Source of the DNA: Epiperipatus broadwayi
Lineage: Eukaryota; Onychophora; Udeonychophora; Euonychophora; Peripatidae
Direction of reading: 5' to 3'
NCBI GenBank assembly: GCA_028023455.1
Contig: JAQFVV010012446.1
Location: 744,001 to 808,000, forward strand
DNA length: 64,000 nucleotides
In this document: piece by piece, positions 48,115 to 58,176 of the stretch
How the letters are laid out: the number at the start of each line of letters is the position of its first letter
Position numbering within the stretch: the first letter of the stretch is position 1
Notes under the pieces: model-generated
What the model was told of the DNA's origin: nothing
Databases searched by the model: none
What the model saw: the letters and a program-made list of their open reading frames with translations, nothing else
Translations under genes and position numbers: made by a program

Positions 48115-48485
48115 TGACATCACATGATCACTATCTCTTATACTAGCACATAATTGTTTATAAACAAAGCAAAACTCTCCATACAGTAGTGCCACCCTGT
48201 GCCAACCAGAGTAATCAATGAAATGCCAGAAGGCTTGTGCATAAAATCCTTATCTAATGCCTACTCATCCAATATCCCCAGACTAGTTTCTGGCTTAAGA
48301 TCTAGGTGCAGTGCTCTCAGATCCAAAACTCCTCACTGACGATGGCCACAAGCCAGAAACTAGTCTGGGGATATTGGATGAGTAGGCATTAGATAGGGAT
48401 TTTATGCACAAGCCTTCTGGAATTCAGGATTACTCTGGTTGGCACAGGGTGGCACTACTGTATAGAGAGTTTTGCTTTGTTTATA
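48115..48485. mobile_element. Compact foldback element, family 1
   Basis: Arms of about 170 bases begin 'aaagcaaaactctccataca' and end 'gagagttttgctttgtttat'. The left arm stops inside the ribozyme segment (48268-48297). The right arm contains a complete one (48320-48379). The outer part 'cacatgatcactatctctta' is present only on the left. Confidence 0.8.
48320..48379 (+). ncRNA. Hammerhead ribozyme motif, family 1, intact
   Basis: Outer stem I is AUCCAA (48321-48326) with UUGGAU (48374-48379). Inner stem I is CCUCA (48331-48335) with UGGGG (48366-48370). The core CUGACGA (48336-48342) fits CUGANGA. Stem II is UGGC (48343-48346) with GCCA (48352-48355) around CACAA, then GAAA from 48356. Stem III is the self-complementary ACUAGU (48359-48364), with the cleavage position C48365. 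All invariant residues are present, which makes this the best candidate for self-cleavage in the window together with 58117-58176. Confidence 0.75.
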
Positions 48486-48873
48486 ATGATATGTATAAAA
48501 AATTATTAATTCGTGAATATGTTAGCTGCAGAAAAAAAATATTTTAGGAATTATATTTAAAGAAAATTTTTTTTGTTTAAATTCATTAGCAGATCACATT
48601 TTAAATAGATTTTTGAAGAAGAAAACTGTTTTGAAATATCTATATTTTATAGTACTAAAATATTATGTAGTAATAGTAATTTTTTGTTATCATCATAAAT
48701 GGTTTAATCATTTAATTACTTGTCTTATTAATTAATATTAATTACAATCATAGTGCATTTTTGATTTGAACATGCTTGTCAGAGGCAACTTTTATATTCA
48801 AACAATATCAGACAGAAAAACATATAACAGTTGGTTTTAATTATAAATTTATTTAAACGCACATTGATTACAT

Positions 48874-49203
48874 AAGTAATATTTACTAAGGCTGTAACCT
48901 CAAGAATGTGCATGTAAAATTGCGATCGTAGGGACCTCTACAGGTTTTAACCACAATCGAAAGATTTTGCAAGTATTAATGTGTAATAAGAAATGTGGAC
49001 TTAATCAGTGAAGTATTGAATAGCTTCACACTTTCAGATCTAACCGATTCAGTTTTACCAATTTATATAGAAAGTAGGTTGAAGTAAAGAGGGGTTCCCT
49101 TCTTTTCTTCCAAAACATAAGCTTGTGGTTAAAACCTGTAGAGGTCCCTACGATCACATTTTTACATGCACATTCTTGAGGTTACAGCTTTAGTAAATAT
49201 TAC
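48874..49203. repeat. 330-bp foldback repeat
   Basis: The ends GTAATATTTACTAAGGCTG and its inverse enclose arms of about 85 bases that continue through 'aacctcaagaatgtgcat' and 'gtagggacctctacagg' to 'ttaaccac'. The loop of about 150 bases resembles the arms of the 14637-15171 foldback. It is related at the ends to 2279-2441. Confidence 0.75.
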
Positions 49204-49884
49204 AGTTGGTTTAGAAAAGGATGCTAGGTAAAAAAAAAAATATATTAAATTGTATTTAATACTGACAAGATTTGCTATGCATTTTCGGCACTATTTTCTA
49301 AAGCAGAGGTCGATATCAATCCCCTCCCAGAGATGACCAGTTAAAGAGTCATTAGGAAGTTAGTAAGAAATAAATCAATCTTTAGAATATTTTTTTAGAA
49401 ATTTTAATATTCAGTAAAAAAAATAATAATAATAGAATTTATAATTTTGCCAATAATTGTTGGAAAGAATATGTTTTCTGATGAAAATATGTAAAAATAC
49501 CAACTTTAAACAATGAAAACAATTTATCGAATACATCAACTTTAAATAGCAAAAGTAATATATAGAAGGTTAATGCTTCTGGTTATGCGGTTATTCTTAC
49601 ATCTGGATGGATACATCTTGTTTACATTTTAAATTTCTTCCAATTGTTGCAAAAAATATATTCTTGCTTTTTGTATATTTCAATTAAGAATTATTTTGAA
49701 TAATTCCTTGAAATTGTTAAGACTAAAGTTTGTCAAAAACATAAGTTTGCTAAAGTTTAGTATAACAGATTTTTTTGATTAATTATATTTTATGATAAAA
49801 AGTAGTTCAGTTTCTACTAAGTTCTCATGTTTCTATGTATGTGGTAAAATTAACTCAACTTTAAAGATTTTTAGGATTTAAATT
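49204..49884. other. Stretch without recognised gene
   Basis: Near 49305 'gcagaggtcgatatcaatcc' followed by 'gagtcattaggaag' recalls the sub-terminal part of the element at 23833 ('aaggagtcatttttt'), a possible decayed hAT end. Nothing else is seen. Confidence 0.35.
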
Positions 49885-50135
49885 CATATTCCGTGTCCAA
49901 ACTCTGCCAATGCGTAACAACAATCATCATTATCAATCCACTGCAGGATGAAGGTCTCTCCAAGTTCAATCCATGTTTTCCTATCTTTAGCTTCTCTTCT
50001 CCACATCACCCCTGCATACTTTCTTATTTCATCCATCCATCTCACATGCGGTCTCTTTTTGGGTCTTTTACAATCTCTTGGAATCCAGTTTAAAATTTCA
50101 ATATTACATTCTATTTTAGCATTCTTCATATATAA
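49885..50135 (-). pseudogene. LINE polyprotein C-terminal fragment
   Basis: The minus-strand frame ends EILNWIPRDCKRPKKRPHVR, then WMDEIRKYAGVMWRREAKDR, then KTWIELGETFILQWIDNDD. It is the best preserved copy of this LINE tail here and has no internal stop. The RT and endonuclease domains are missing, so it is a 5'-truncated insertion in the minus orientation. Confidence 0.8.
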
Positions 50136-50359
50136 TTGAAGATGGATTAAGCCATGCTAGCACACTTTTAACTAAGAAAACATGTTTAATTTGGAAGAGG
50201 AGACTTAAGATTAAAACTTACAATTCATAAATCCAATGTAAATGGTTTAATAAAAAAAAAAACATCAAACCCAACCTTCACATTAAAAATAAATTTTAAT
50301 TCATTAAAAAATGGCATGTTTCTTGATTCATAATAAATATTTTTTTTAAAATATAGTTT

Positions 50360-50960
50360 ATTATATAAAAGATTGATTATGATGAATTAGAAGAAGTTTA
50401 TAACTATGAATACTTTGGTCAGATTATTAATACAGATGGAAACATAATGGTTGAAATTAATCATAGAATTGGAGTGCTTTTGGTAGAAATAACCTAATAT
50501 TAAAAGGAAATATGTGTATGTGTTTAAAAAGGAGGCTTTAATAAATATGTTTTACCAGTTCTCACTTATGGATCTGAGATTTTGACATTTAGTATTTCAG
50601 ACCACTCGATGAAAAATGGAGAGATGCATATTAGGAGTAACAAGAAGATATCGAAAATGCAATATATGGGTAAGAGAACAAACAGATATTACTGATCTCA
50701 TTGAAAAAATTAAAAGATTGAAGTGGAGTTGGGCTGGATATATTGCTAGAAGAAATGATAATAGATAGACAATTGAAATCTTAAATTGAAATTCCATGAG
50801 ATTGCCAAGACCCAGAGAGAGACCATATGTGGGATGATGGATGAAATAAGGAAAGTGGGCAGGGGTACTGTGGAGAAGAGAGGCGTCAAAAAAGATGGAT
50901 TGAACTTGGAGAGATCGTCATCCTGCATGGTTGATGATGATGATACTACCATAATTATTA
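50360..50960 (+). pseudogene. LINE RT thumb/C-terminal fragment, plus strand
   Basis: Translated blocks in shifting frames are YEYFGQIINTDGN, EINHRIG, VLPVLTYGSEI, RCILGVTRRYRKCNIWVREQ, TDITDLIEKIKRLKWSWAGY, IARRNDNR and then PRERPYV plus W..LGE-like remains. 'LTYGSE' and 'LGVT' are typical of the region after the RT palm in this LINE class. Several frameshifts are present. It is oriented opposite to the neighbour at 49885, so the two insertions lie tail to tail. Confidence 0.75.
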
Positions 50961-50969
50961 TTATTCAAA

Positions 50970-52410
50970 AACTTTTCATAAAATAGATCTGAAAAGTATT
51001 TGATATCAAAATGTTCACCGGAATTCTCTGGATATTTATGCCAGTCATTGAGATAAAAATTTGACAGCCTCTAATTTAAAGCAACTGCCATGTTTAAAAC
51101 ATAACAGACTGTATTTGATAATGTTGCTCAGAATTGAAAATGCATTAAAGTTATATTAAATATCTACAATGTTTCTTTGAAAATGTGATTTTACTATTGC
51201 TTTTAATTTAAAGCATTTCAATGATAGAGAAATCATAGAAAATAATAAAAAGACATTTAATGTAAGATCTTAAGGAGATGATACTGATCTCAAAGAAATT
51301 TGGCATATATATTAATTTTTATTTAGAGTACTATTGTCTTTTTTATATAGAGAATAATGAAGAAAAATTCAATTATATATGACAACAAGCAGGACCTTTC
51401 AGAGAAAATGTGAGGCCTGGGACCTCTAATAATTTAGAGGCCCTTCAAAATTTAAAATAACATGGGGAAAGAAAGAGAAGAAATGAGAGTTTTTAGTTAC
51501 AGGGCTGAAAACAGGATTCTGGGAGCAGTTAGTTACAAGTCGCAGAAACGAGCAAGCGGATCAGATCCAGATAGCACTTGGACAGGGTAGATTCACTCTA
51601 GCACTGTTAGTATCAGAAAACACTGTTAGCACAGAACTGACTGACAGGGGGTTAAGATTATTAGTTTTGGCAGACATCGAGTGCTGCAGTCACTTTTATC
51701 GCAGAGTCCTCAAATTATCACCTCATCCCTAAACTGGCTTACGTTTTTGACTCATGGTATGCTTGCTTGGAAAAGTTTTTCTTGAATATTTTTTTGGGGA
51801 ATTTAACTGTAAAATTAAGGCTGTTCTATGAGCCATGATATCACTTTGCCTTCTATATTTTTTTTAACATATTGAATTACCTAGTTGATGCCCCTAATAC
51901 TGCGAGATCCGGAGCAGTTACTCCTCTTTTCCCCCCCTCTCTGATTGGCCCTGTCAACAGGGTATAGAATAAACAACAAGTGGCCTCATTTAACGTTTAA
52001 AAATATTTTAAAAATCAAAACTGCCCACTTTCAATGATTCTAATAAGTCAGTTATTAAAAGAACGCCCAAGTCTTTCATCATGCCCATTTCTAAGTGTTT
52101 CAACATGCCCACATCAGTAAAAATATGAGTAATCTTAAACATAAATATTTCGACCTCAACTTTTTTGTTAAAAGTGAAAGAAACTCTTAGTTAATCTTAT
52201 TTAATTGTTATATGAAAAGTAATTTGGATCAAACTATATTTATTTATTACTTTTTACACATATATTAAATATGGTAGGGTTAAGTTCTGTGCAATATGTA
52301 TATGCTACCAGACTATATGCTTGTATTCCTCTTGCCTATTTATCAAATAATAATTAAATATTCCACTCGTAAAAATTGTATTAAATATAAATGTTAGTTA
52401 TATAACTTAA
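50970..52410. other. Stretch without recognised gene
   Basis: Positions 51400-51960 are less AT-rich than average and contain 'agttacaagtcgcagaaacg' and 'ctctctgattggccctgtca'. No exon or known repeat was recognised. Three 'tgccca' boxes recur between 52021 and 52110. Confidence 0.4.
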
Positions 52411-52425
52411 ATAGAATTACATTTT

Positions 52426-52529
52426 TTTTTTAAAGTGTCATAGCATCGGCCGGGACGCGAACCCGCAACCCGGGCAACTGCTGCAAGTGCAAGGCAGTCG
52501 CGCTGACCTCTCGACCACCAATGCAAGAC
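52426..52529 (-). mobile_element. tRNA-derived SINE with 14-bp TSD
   Basis: A perfect 14-base direct repeat TAGAATTACATTTT flanks the insertion (52412-52425 and 52530-52543). On the minus strand the head is ATTGGTGGTCGAGAGG (A box), then the CTGCCTT..AAGGCAG-type hairpin region, B box GGTTCGCGTCC, 'tatgacacttt' and a poly-A tail. Long target duplications plus a poly-A tail are the hallmark of LINE-mediated insertion. The perfect duplication implies a fairly recent event. Confidence 0.85.
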
Positions 52530-52585
52530 TAGAATTACATTTTAAAGACAATATTGGCAAAGTGCGTATTTGATTTTCATAGAGT

Positions 52586-53215
52586 TTATTATTTTAGTTC
52601 AAATAGTTTTTGTTTGAAATTTAGCTTCCCAAGGACGTAAAAACAACTTTTCAAAGTTTTCTTCCTACGGAATAGAAAGGCAAAAATATGGAGTGATGTT
52701 GCGCAATGGGCTTACTTTTCGTGTAGTTTTATGTTCACTTTTAATCTGCAAACTGATGGATCTTTTTTTCTCAATTAATGCATTGAATTTGTGAATGGGT
52801 GCTCCTGTGAGGTATCTGGAATGGTCCAAAACTTTTTCTTATATATATTCTGTTGATTAACAGTTAAAGCAATTATATACATTGATGAATGTCTCTTGAT
52901 CTTAATCTAATTTATTATTTTAGTTCGAATAGTTTTTACTCGCAAATTGGCTAACCCATGATATATAAACACTTTTCAAAGTTTTCTTTTGGAAGTTTAG
53001 AAAGACAAAAATATGGAGAATATTGATCAATGGGTCTCTTTTTATATAAATTTACATTCAATTTTAATCGATGCTGGTGGCTTTTTTACATTAACATATA
53101 GAAGAAATTAGAACTTTGGGTTTGTTCCTAGATTATATTCATTCATATTTCTTGATAGCTCGCAGTTAACGGAACCATATAACTTGAATGAAGATCTGAT
53201 GATCTTTGAGGCAGG
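52586..53215. repeat. Two-unit direct repeat, ~325-bp period
   Basis: 'attttagttc-aatagttttt', 'cttttcaaagttttctt', 'aaaaatatggag' and the flanking 'cttgat/gaatg' stretches occur at 52586-52760 and again, diverged, at 52911-53085, with continuing similarity to about 53215. It may be part of a longer satellite-like repeat. Confidence 0.6.
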
Positions 53216-53730
53216 GAATCGCGGCAATGTTTAGAAACCATTTAAGAAACTTCTATCTTTATTTTTTCATGTTTTGCTATTGCTTTACTTTTACTAGAAA
53301 ACATTCTTTTAAAATCAAGTTTAATCTGCCAATTAGCAGTTATTTTGGAAGGTACTACTTCTTTAATTTCAATCCTTTACTACAGGTTGTAGTTAGCCTG
53401 ATTGTGCTAGTATATATTAGCTGTTTATTTCATTGGAAATCATGTTTATATTTTATAACTAAATTTAAACATTGCTTTTGCTGCTCTAGTATTGGAGCTT
53501 ATCATCTTAATGTACATAAAGAAAAGTGAGAAATATGCTTAGTTTATCCATAGGACTATGTATAATATATCAGAAAATTTCATCTACAACATCTATTTAA
53601 AATAATAACTAATTAAAATTATATAAATACTATATACTATAATATATTCGAAAATAAATCAATCTTCACACGTGCTGTTTTAATATAAATTGACATGCAG
53701 TCACCCCCGTAAGCAAAGAACAAGTGAATT
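53216..53730. other. Stretch with unsupported 107-codon frame
   Basis: A plus-strand frame (53206-53529) is very rich in Phe, Tyr and Cys, shows no family motif, and is most likely a product of base composition. Confidence 0.35.
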
Positions 53731-53847
53731 CACTTATCTTTCAAACTTATGTATATATAAGCCAATCTTTGCTTATTGTGTATTATTCGTGGCTTGAGTC
53801 TATTACGTGCCTGATTTTTTAAACTATGTTCAAATTGTACAAATATA

Positions 53848-53952
53848 ATGGTGGTCGAGAGGTCAGCGACAGCTGCTTTACAAGCAGTTGTCCCGGGTTA
53901 GCAGGTTCACTTCCCCGCTGATGCTATGACACATGAGAAAAGAAAAAAAAAT
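53848..53952 (+). mobile_element. tRNA-derived SINE
   Basis: ATGGTGGTCGAGAGGTCAGC (A box region) is followed by the hairpin CTGCTT..AAGCAG, then 'gtcccgggttagcaggttca' (B box), 'tgctatgacacatgag' and an A-rich tail. It interrupts a repeat shared with 14.27-14.41 kb, which lacks the SINE. Confidence 0.75.
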
Positions 53953-53959
53953 TACAGGA

Positions 53960-55410
53960 GAGAGAAATTTTTCTCATTTTTAACCACCATAACACATTGA
54001 TAAATATTTATTTATTATACAACACAGTATTTATTGCAATATTGTACTGTATAAATATTTGTTTACGTATTTAAATACTAAATATTGTAAATTAAAGCTA
54101 TTACACATGTAATTCTGCAATTTCAGCAGTCTTAGTTCCTGGATTTTTTTCAGATTGTGATTTTGACAGATACTTTTATTTCTCTCCCGCCCTGTAAGCC
54201 TTCTAGATGTTTAAAACAGTTACAAAGTTATATATATATTAATTTTAATATATATTGTGCATTTATATATATAGTATATGTGTTTATTTTTGTCTAATTA
54301 AAAAATAAACGACTTGATTAGTTTCATTCTTTTGTTTTTTTAATTCTCCAATCTATTTTTAAATCTGTTACAAACTTCATATTAACTGATTTAACCATAA
54401 CCCCCTCCCCATCTACCCAGTTAATTCTTTCTGACTTTAAAATAGTTTTCGTTTGCTACAACATCCCATAGTAAATGATTGTTTGTTTTTTAACAAATGA
54501 GAAAGTAGAAATATGTCCACTCATTTCATTCAGGTTTATGCATTTATCTGACACTGACTGAAACAGACTTCGATTCATTTAAATGAGATGTTATGCTTAT
54601 CCTGCCACTTAAATGCGCATTATCATGACCTCACAAAACACGTGACTGTAGAATTGATTTACAGGTATTTGTTTAAATGTATATGTTATTAATATAACTT
54701 TATATTGATTTATTTACTATACTATACTATTAATTTTTTAATGGAGGGTGTTTTCAAGAATAAATGAAAAATAATTTTTAAGGAATTTACAACTTTTGTT
54801 TAAAACAATAAAGTCTGAAAGGTTAAAGGTCAACCTTGCAATTTTTCCTAAATGATAGAAATTGCGAATCATAGCAAGTCAAGGTAAAAATATTATAACT
54901 CTATTATAATGATAATTTTGTGCATTAATATAAATACTTCTTGCGAGCAGTGAAAATTTCAAAATACTTATTAATTACATTTTCAAATACATTTTTGGTT
55001 TAGAGCACCCACCTTTTAAAAAAGGAAATATTAGTGTAACAATATATTAATAATGCTTATTGGTCGTTCATTAAAAGAGAGATTATCTATCCACTTAATG
55101 ATTAATATATCTGTAGTATAATCTTCCTTACACCACTCTCATGCAAAGTAGGGATTGGTTTCTATCCACTTTAACACCTTACGGATGGGTGTAATTGTAA
55201 ACATATGACCAAAAATATATAATCCACAAGATGTAAATTTTGTGCTGAAACAGCAGTTATCAATTTAGACCATAATTTTTTACATATATCTTAATCATTG
55301 TTCAATATATATGTAGATAGCAAATTACTACAGTTTATTTAATAACTCAACGATATTTAAATATCAGTTGTTGTTTTTTTTTAAAATAGTTCATAACTTT
55401 CAATATATAT
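53960..55410. other. Stretch without recognised gene
   Basis: AT-rich sequence with no supported exon. The first part continues the repeat shared with 14.4 kb. Confidence 0.4.
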
Positions 55411-55417
55411 AAATAAA

Positions 55418-55952
55418 TACACCAAACTTCTTTTTAAAACTTGTTTCTTATATGACTAATATAAAAAACTGTACACCAACGTTTCGACTATTTTATAATA
55501 TAGTTTTTTTTCCAAAGTAAATGAAAAATACAAATATATAATAAATATCACATTTTCCAAACAAATCCAAAAATTAAAAAAGTATTTGACTTTAAATCGT
55601 TTCTATTACAAACAATCTCAATGCTTTATCAATTTTTTTTACACTTATATACCCATCCAAAAATACCTTAAAAATATTTAATTAACAAATTTATTATTTT
55701 CTTTTCTTTAACATTCTATTCAATTCAGGCTTAATTTTACTAATGTATATTCCTTCCTTTACTATTCTTTCATGGTATGATTTTTTACATACTAAAGGTT
55801 TTATTTCAAAATCTTTGTGTTTAAATTTATTCATATGATTGTAAATAGCAGAATTTTTATCACTTAAATGCTGTTTTAACCTAGTTTCTAATTTACATAC
55901 TTTTTGTGGTTCCAACATATAACATCTCTATTATTTTTAATACAATTCAATT
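55418..55952 (-). pseudogene. Penelope-like element 3' end, minus copy
   Basis: The minus-strand frame 55918-55694 encodes KLETRLKQHLSDKNSAIYNH, then KHKDFEIKP, KKSYHERIVKEGIYISKIKP and ELN. This is the C-terminal half of a GIY-YIG endonuclease (Arg/His helix, the SAIYNH segment and the catalytic Glu region). A 3' non-coding part follows, and near 55480-55500 the minus strand has GUCGAAACGUUGGUGUA after a CUAU/AUAG hairpin. It is 5'-truncated: no RT. Confidence 0.8.
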
Positions 55953-56525
55953 ATTTTAAAATGTTTGAATTGTATTAAAAAATAATATAGAGATGATGTC
56001 ATATGTTGGGACTACAAAAAATAAATTAGAAACTAAATTAAAACAGCACTTAAATTCTGCTATTTATGTTCATATGAATAAAGTTAAACAAAGATTTTGA
56101 AATTAAACCTTTTGAATGTATAAAATCATACCATGAAAGAATAATAAAGGAAGGAATTTACATTAGTGAAATTAAACCTGAATTGAATAGAAAGTTAATA
56201 AAAAAGAAAATAATAGATTCATTAATTAAATATTTTTAGGGTATTTTTGGATGGGTATATAAATGTAAAAAAAAATTAATAAAGTTTTGAGATTGTTTGT
56301 AATAAGAAAGGGTTTAGGTGAAAAGTATTTTTTAATTTTTAGATTTGTTTGGAATATGTGATATTTATATTTATTATTATATATTTTTTATTTTTCAGTT
56401 TTCCTTGAAAAAGTCTATTATAAAATAATTGAAACATTGGTATGTAGTTATACTTTTATAATAGTTATATAAAAAACAAGCTTTAAAAAGAAGTTTGATG
56501 TATTCATTTATATTTATTTGGTGTC
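55953..56525 (+). pseudogene. Penelope-like element 3' end, plus copy
   Basis: This is an inverted copy of the neighbour, joined head to head around 'ttcaattattttaaaatgtttgaa'. It encodes KLETKLKQHL-like and KSYHERIIKEGIYISEIKPE blocks with frameshifts, then the same 3' tail ending near 'aaaaagaagtttgatgtatt'. At 56405-56445 it has CUUGAAAAAG, a short hairpin and UGAAACAUUGG. Inverted head-to-head pairs with 5' truncation are frequent for Penelope-like insertions. Confidence 0.8.
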
Positions 56526-56759
56526 ATACATATTGCCTTCACAAATTTTATTAGTCATTTATTTGTCTAGAGATTATCCACTTAACCATTAAAATGTATT
56601 ACAGGAAACAACAAACTGCATATAAATGCAACCTGTTAAATTTCTATCCTCAGAGATATTACTAAATTCACCATGTCCATTATTTTGCTGTAATGTCTTA
56701 TATAAATGTAATTTATCCATTCTACTTTGAATACTTTTTAGCAAAAAAAAAATATTGTA

Positions 56760-57012
56760 CTTATAGGTATTAAGTCAATAAACAGCACATGATCACCATT
56801 TCTTATATTTGCATGTAACTGTTATTAAAACAGGCAAAACCCTCCAGTCATTATTGCCATTCACTGATGAAGGTTACAAGCCAGAAACTAGTCTGGGGAT
56901 ATTGGATGAGTAGGCACTAGATGGGAATTTTATGCACAAGCCTTCTGGCATCCATTGATTACTCTGGCTTGCATTGAGGGGTAATACTGACTGCAGAGTT
57001 TTGCCTGTTTTA
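56760..57012 (+). mobile_element. Family 1 copy with partial hammerhead
   Basis: It begins 'ttaagtcaataaacagcaca' and ends 'gcagagttttgcctgtttta'. The left arm is reduced to the terminal 70 bases and joins directly to CUGAUGA (56864-56870). The 5' strand of stem I is therefore lost. Stem II (AGGU/GCCA), GAAAC, UAGUC and UGGGGAUAUUGGAU remain. Confidence 0.7.
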
Positions 57013-57015
57013 CTT

Positions 57016-57300
57016 ATAGATACAAACAATCTTATGTTTTGATTGTCCTGCAGTCTTCTTCAGAGCTATAATATAATGAAACAAAATAAAATACATAACT
57101 ATATAAATAATACCATAAAAATGTAAATAAAATAATAAAAAAACAAAACATAATAAATCTAATTTTTTTTTATATCTAATTAAAACCATTGTTTACATTT
57201 TTATGTATTATTTATATAATTATGTATTTTATTTTGTTTCATTATATTGTAGTACTGAAGAAGATTGCAGGGAAATCAGAATGTAAGATTGTGTATACAT
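57016..57300. repeat. 285-bp foldback repeat
   Basis: The arms run 'acaaacaatcttatgttttg' ... 'cagtcttcttcagagctata' and, inverted, 'tactgaagaagattgcaggg' ... 'gtaagattgtgtatac', meeting in an AT-rich centre. Each arm has a CUGAAGA followed by a hairpin and AAA, a possible worn hammerhead relative of 24029-24160. Confidence 0.65.
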
Positions 57301-57438
57301 ATAGTCAAAATAAGAGTCATAGATCACATGACCCTATCTCTTAAGCTTGTAAGTTATAAACAGTGAGGATTGCCAATTCCTCTATAATCTTTATGATAAA
57401 TGCTTAGTCAGAGCCGGCACTTAAAATACCTCTGTCAG

Positions 57439-57509
57439 GAACCCTTCCCCAAACCCCTGACCATGGTTTCATGCTTTGGCACTCCTCAGCGAGGTGTCAG
57501 GGTAGGTTC
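57439..57509 (-). ncRNA. Hammerhead ribozyme motif, family 3 (minus)
   Basis: On the minus strand, outer stem I is GAACC/GGUUC and inner stem I is ACCUC/GGGGU, with a G-A mismatch next to the core. The core CUGAGGA fits CUGANGA. Stem II is GUGC/GCAU around CAAA, then GAAA. Stem III is the self-complementary ACCAUGGU followed by C. Confidence 0.6.
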
Positions 57510-57521
57510 AGACACAACACT

Positions 57522-57592
57522 GAACCTACTCTGACACCTCTCTGAGGAGTTCCAAAGCATGAAACCATGGTCAGGGGTTTGGGGAAGGGTTC
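57522..57592 (+). ncRNA. Hammerhead ribozyme motif, family 3 (plus)
   Basis: Outer stem I is GAACC (57522-57526) with GGUUC (57588-57592). Inner stem I is ACCUCU (57536-57541) with AGGGGU (57573-57578). The core is CUGAGGA (57542-57548). Stem II is GUUC/GCAU (one mismatch, repaired in the minus copy), then GAAA (57561-57564). Stem III is ACCAUGGU (57564-57571), cleavage position C57572. The two nine-base strands between outer and inner stem I form an internal loop, as usual for natural type I hammerheads. Confidence 0.6.
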
Positions 57593-57943
57593 CTGACAGA
57601 GGTATTTTAAGTGCCGGCTCTGGCTAAGCATTTATCATAAAGCTTGTAGAGGAATTGGCAATCCTCACTGTTGTGTATACATATATTTACAATAAAAAGT
57701 TTTTTAGCTGAAAAGTGTTCAAAGTAGAGTGGATAAATTGCATTTCTATTCTGTAAACTATTCTTTCATTCTGGGAATCAAATACATGGCTATACATTGT
57801 TTTATGATCCAAAAACAAATGACATCGTAGTATATTATAAACAAAGGCAAAACTCTCCATACAGTAGTGTCACCCTGTGCCAAACAGAGTAATCAGTGGA
57901 TGCCAGAAGGCTTGTGCATAAAATCCCTATCTAGTGCCTACTC

Positions 57944-58003
57944 ATCCAATATCCCCAGACTAGTTTCCAGCTTGTGGCCATCATCAGTGAGGAGCCTTGG
58001 ATC
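57944..58003 (-). ncRNA. Hammerhead ribozyme motif, family 1
   Basis: Minus strand: AUCCAA/UUGGAU and CCUCA/UGGGG form stem I. CUGAUGA and GAAA are intact. Stem II is UGGC/GCUG around CACAA (with G-U pairs). ACUAGU plus C forms stem III and the cleavage site. Confidence 0.7.
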
Positions 58004-58018
58004 TGAGAGCACTGCACC

Positions 58019-58077
58019 TCCAATATTCCCAGTCTAGTTTCTGGCTTGTGGCCATCATCAGAGAGGAGCCTTGGATC
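58019..58077 (-). ncRNA. Hammerhead motif, cleavage-site mutant, family 1
   Basis: The core CUGAUGA, stem II UGGC/GCCA and GAAA are intact, but the stem III strand reads ACUAGAC, so the U that must pair before the cleavage base is A. The adjacent stem I base is also changed. Predicted inactive. Confidence 0.55.
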
Positions 58078-58116
58078 TGAGAGCACTGCACCTAAGATCT
58101 AGGTGCAGTGCTCTCA

Positions 58117-58176
58117 GATCCAAGGCTTCTCACTGATGATGGCCACAAGCCAGAAACTAGTCTGGGGATATTGGAT
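58117..58176 (+). ncRNA. Hammerhead ribozyme motif, family 1, intact
   Basis: Outer stem I is AUCCAA (58118-58123) with UUGGAU (58171-58176). Inner stem I is UCUCA (58128-58132) with UGGGG (58163-58167). The core is CUGAUGA (58133-58139). Stem II is UGGC (58140-58143) with GCCA (58149-58152) around CACAA. GAAA starts at 58153, stem III is ACUAGU (58156-58161), and the cleavage position is C58162. Relative to the 48.3 kb copy, a C to U change in inner stem I keeps pairing as U-G. Confidence 0.75.

Larger units (their letters stand above)
57359..57672. mobile_element. 314-bp near-perfect foldback, family 3
   Basis: Arms of about 150 bases match at well over 90% of positions and are separated by roughly ten bases (acacaac at 57512). 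The ends are 'aacagtgaggattgccaatt' and its inverse. The G+C content is clearly higher than in the surroundings. Each arm carries a hammerhead-like segment (57439-57509 minus, 57522-57592 plus). High arm identity implies recent origin or ongoing conversion. Confidence 0.85.

Noticed and set aside
53206-53529. 107-codon open frame as a gene
   Set aside because: The product is dominated by residues expected from AT-rich DNA (Phe, Tyr, Ile, Lys), has no motif, and overlaps the end of a direct repeat.
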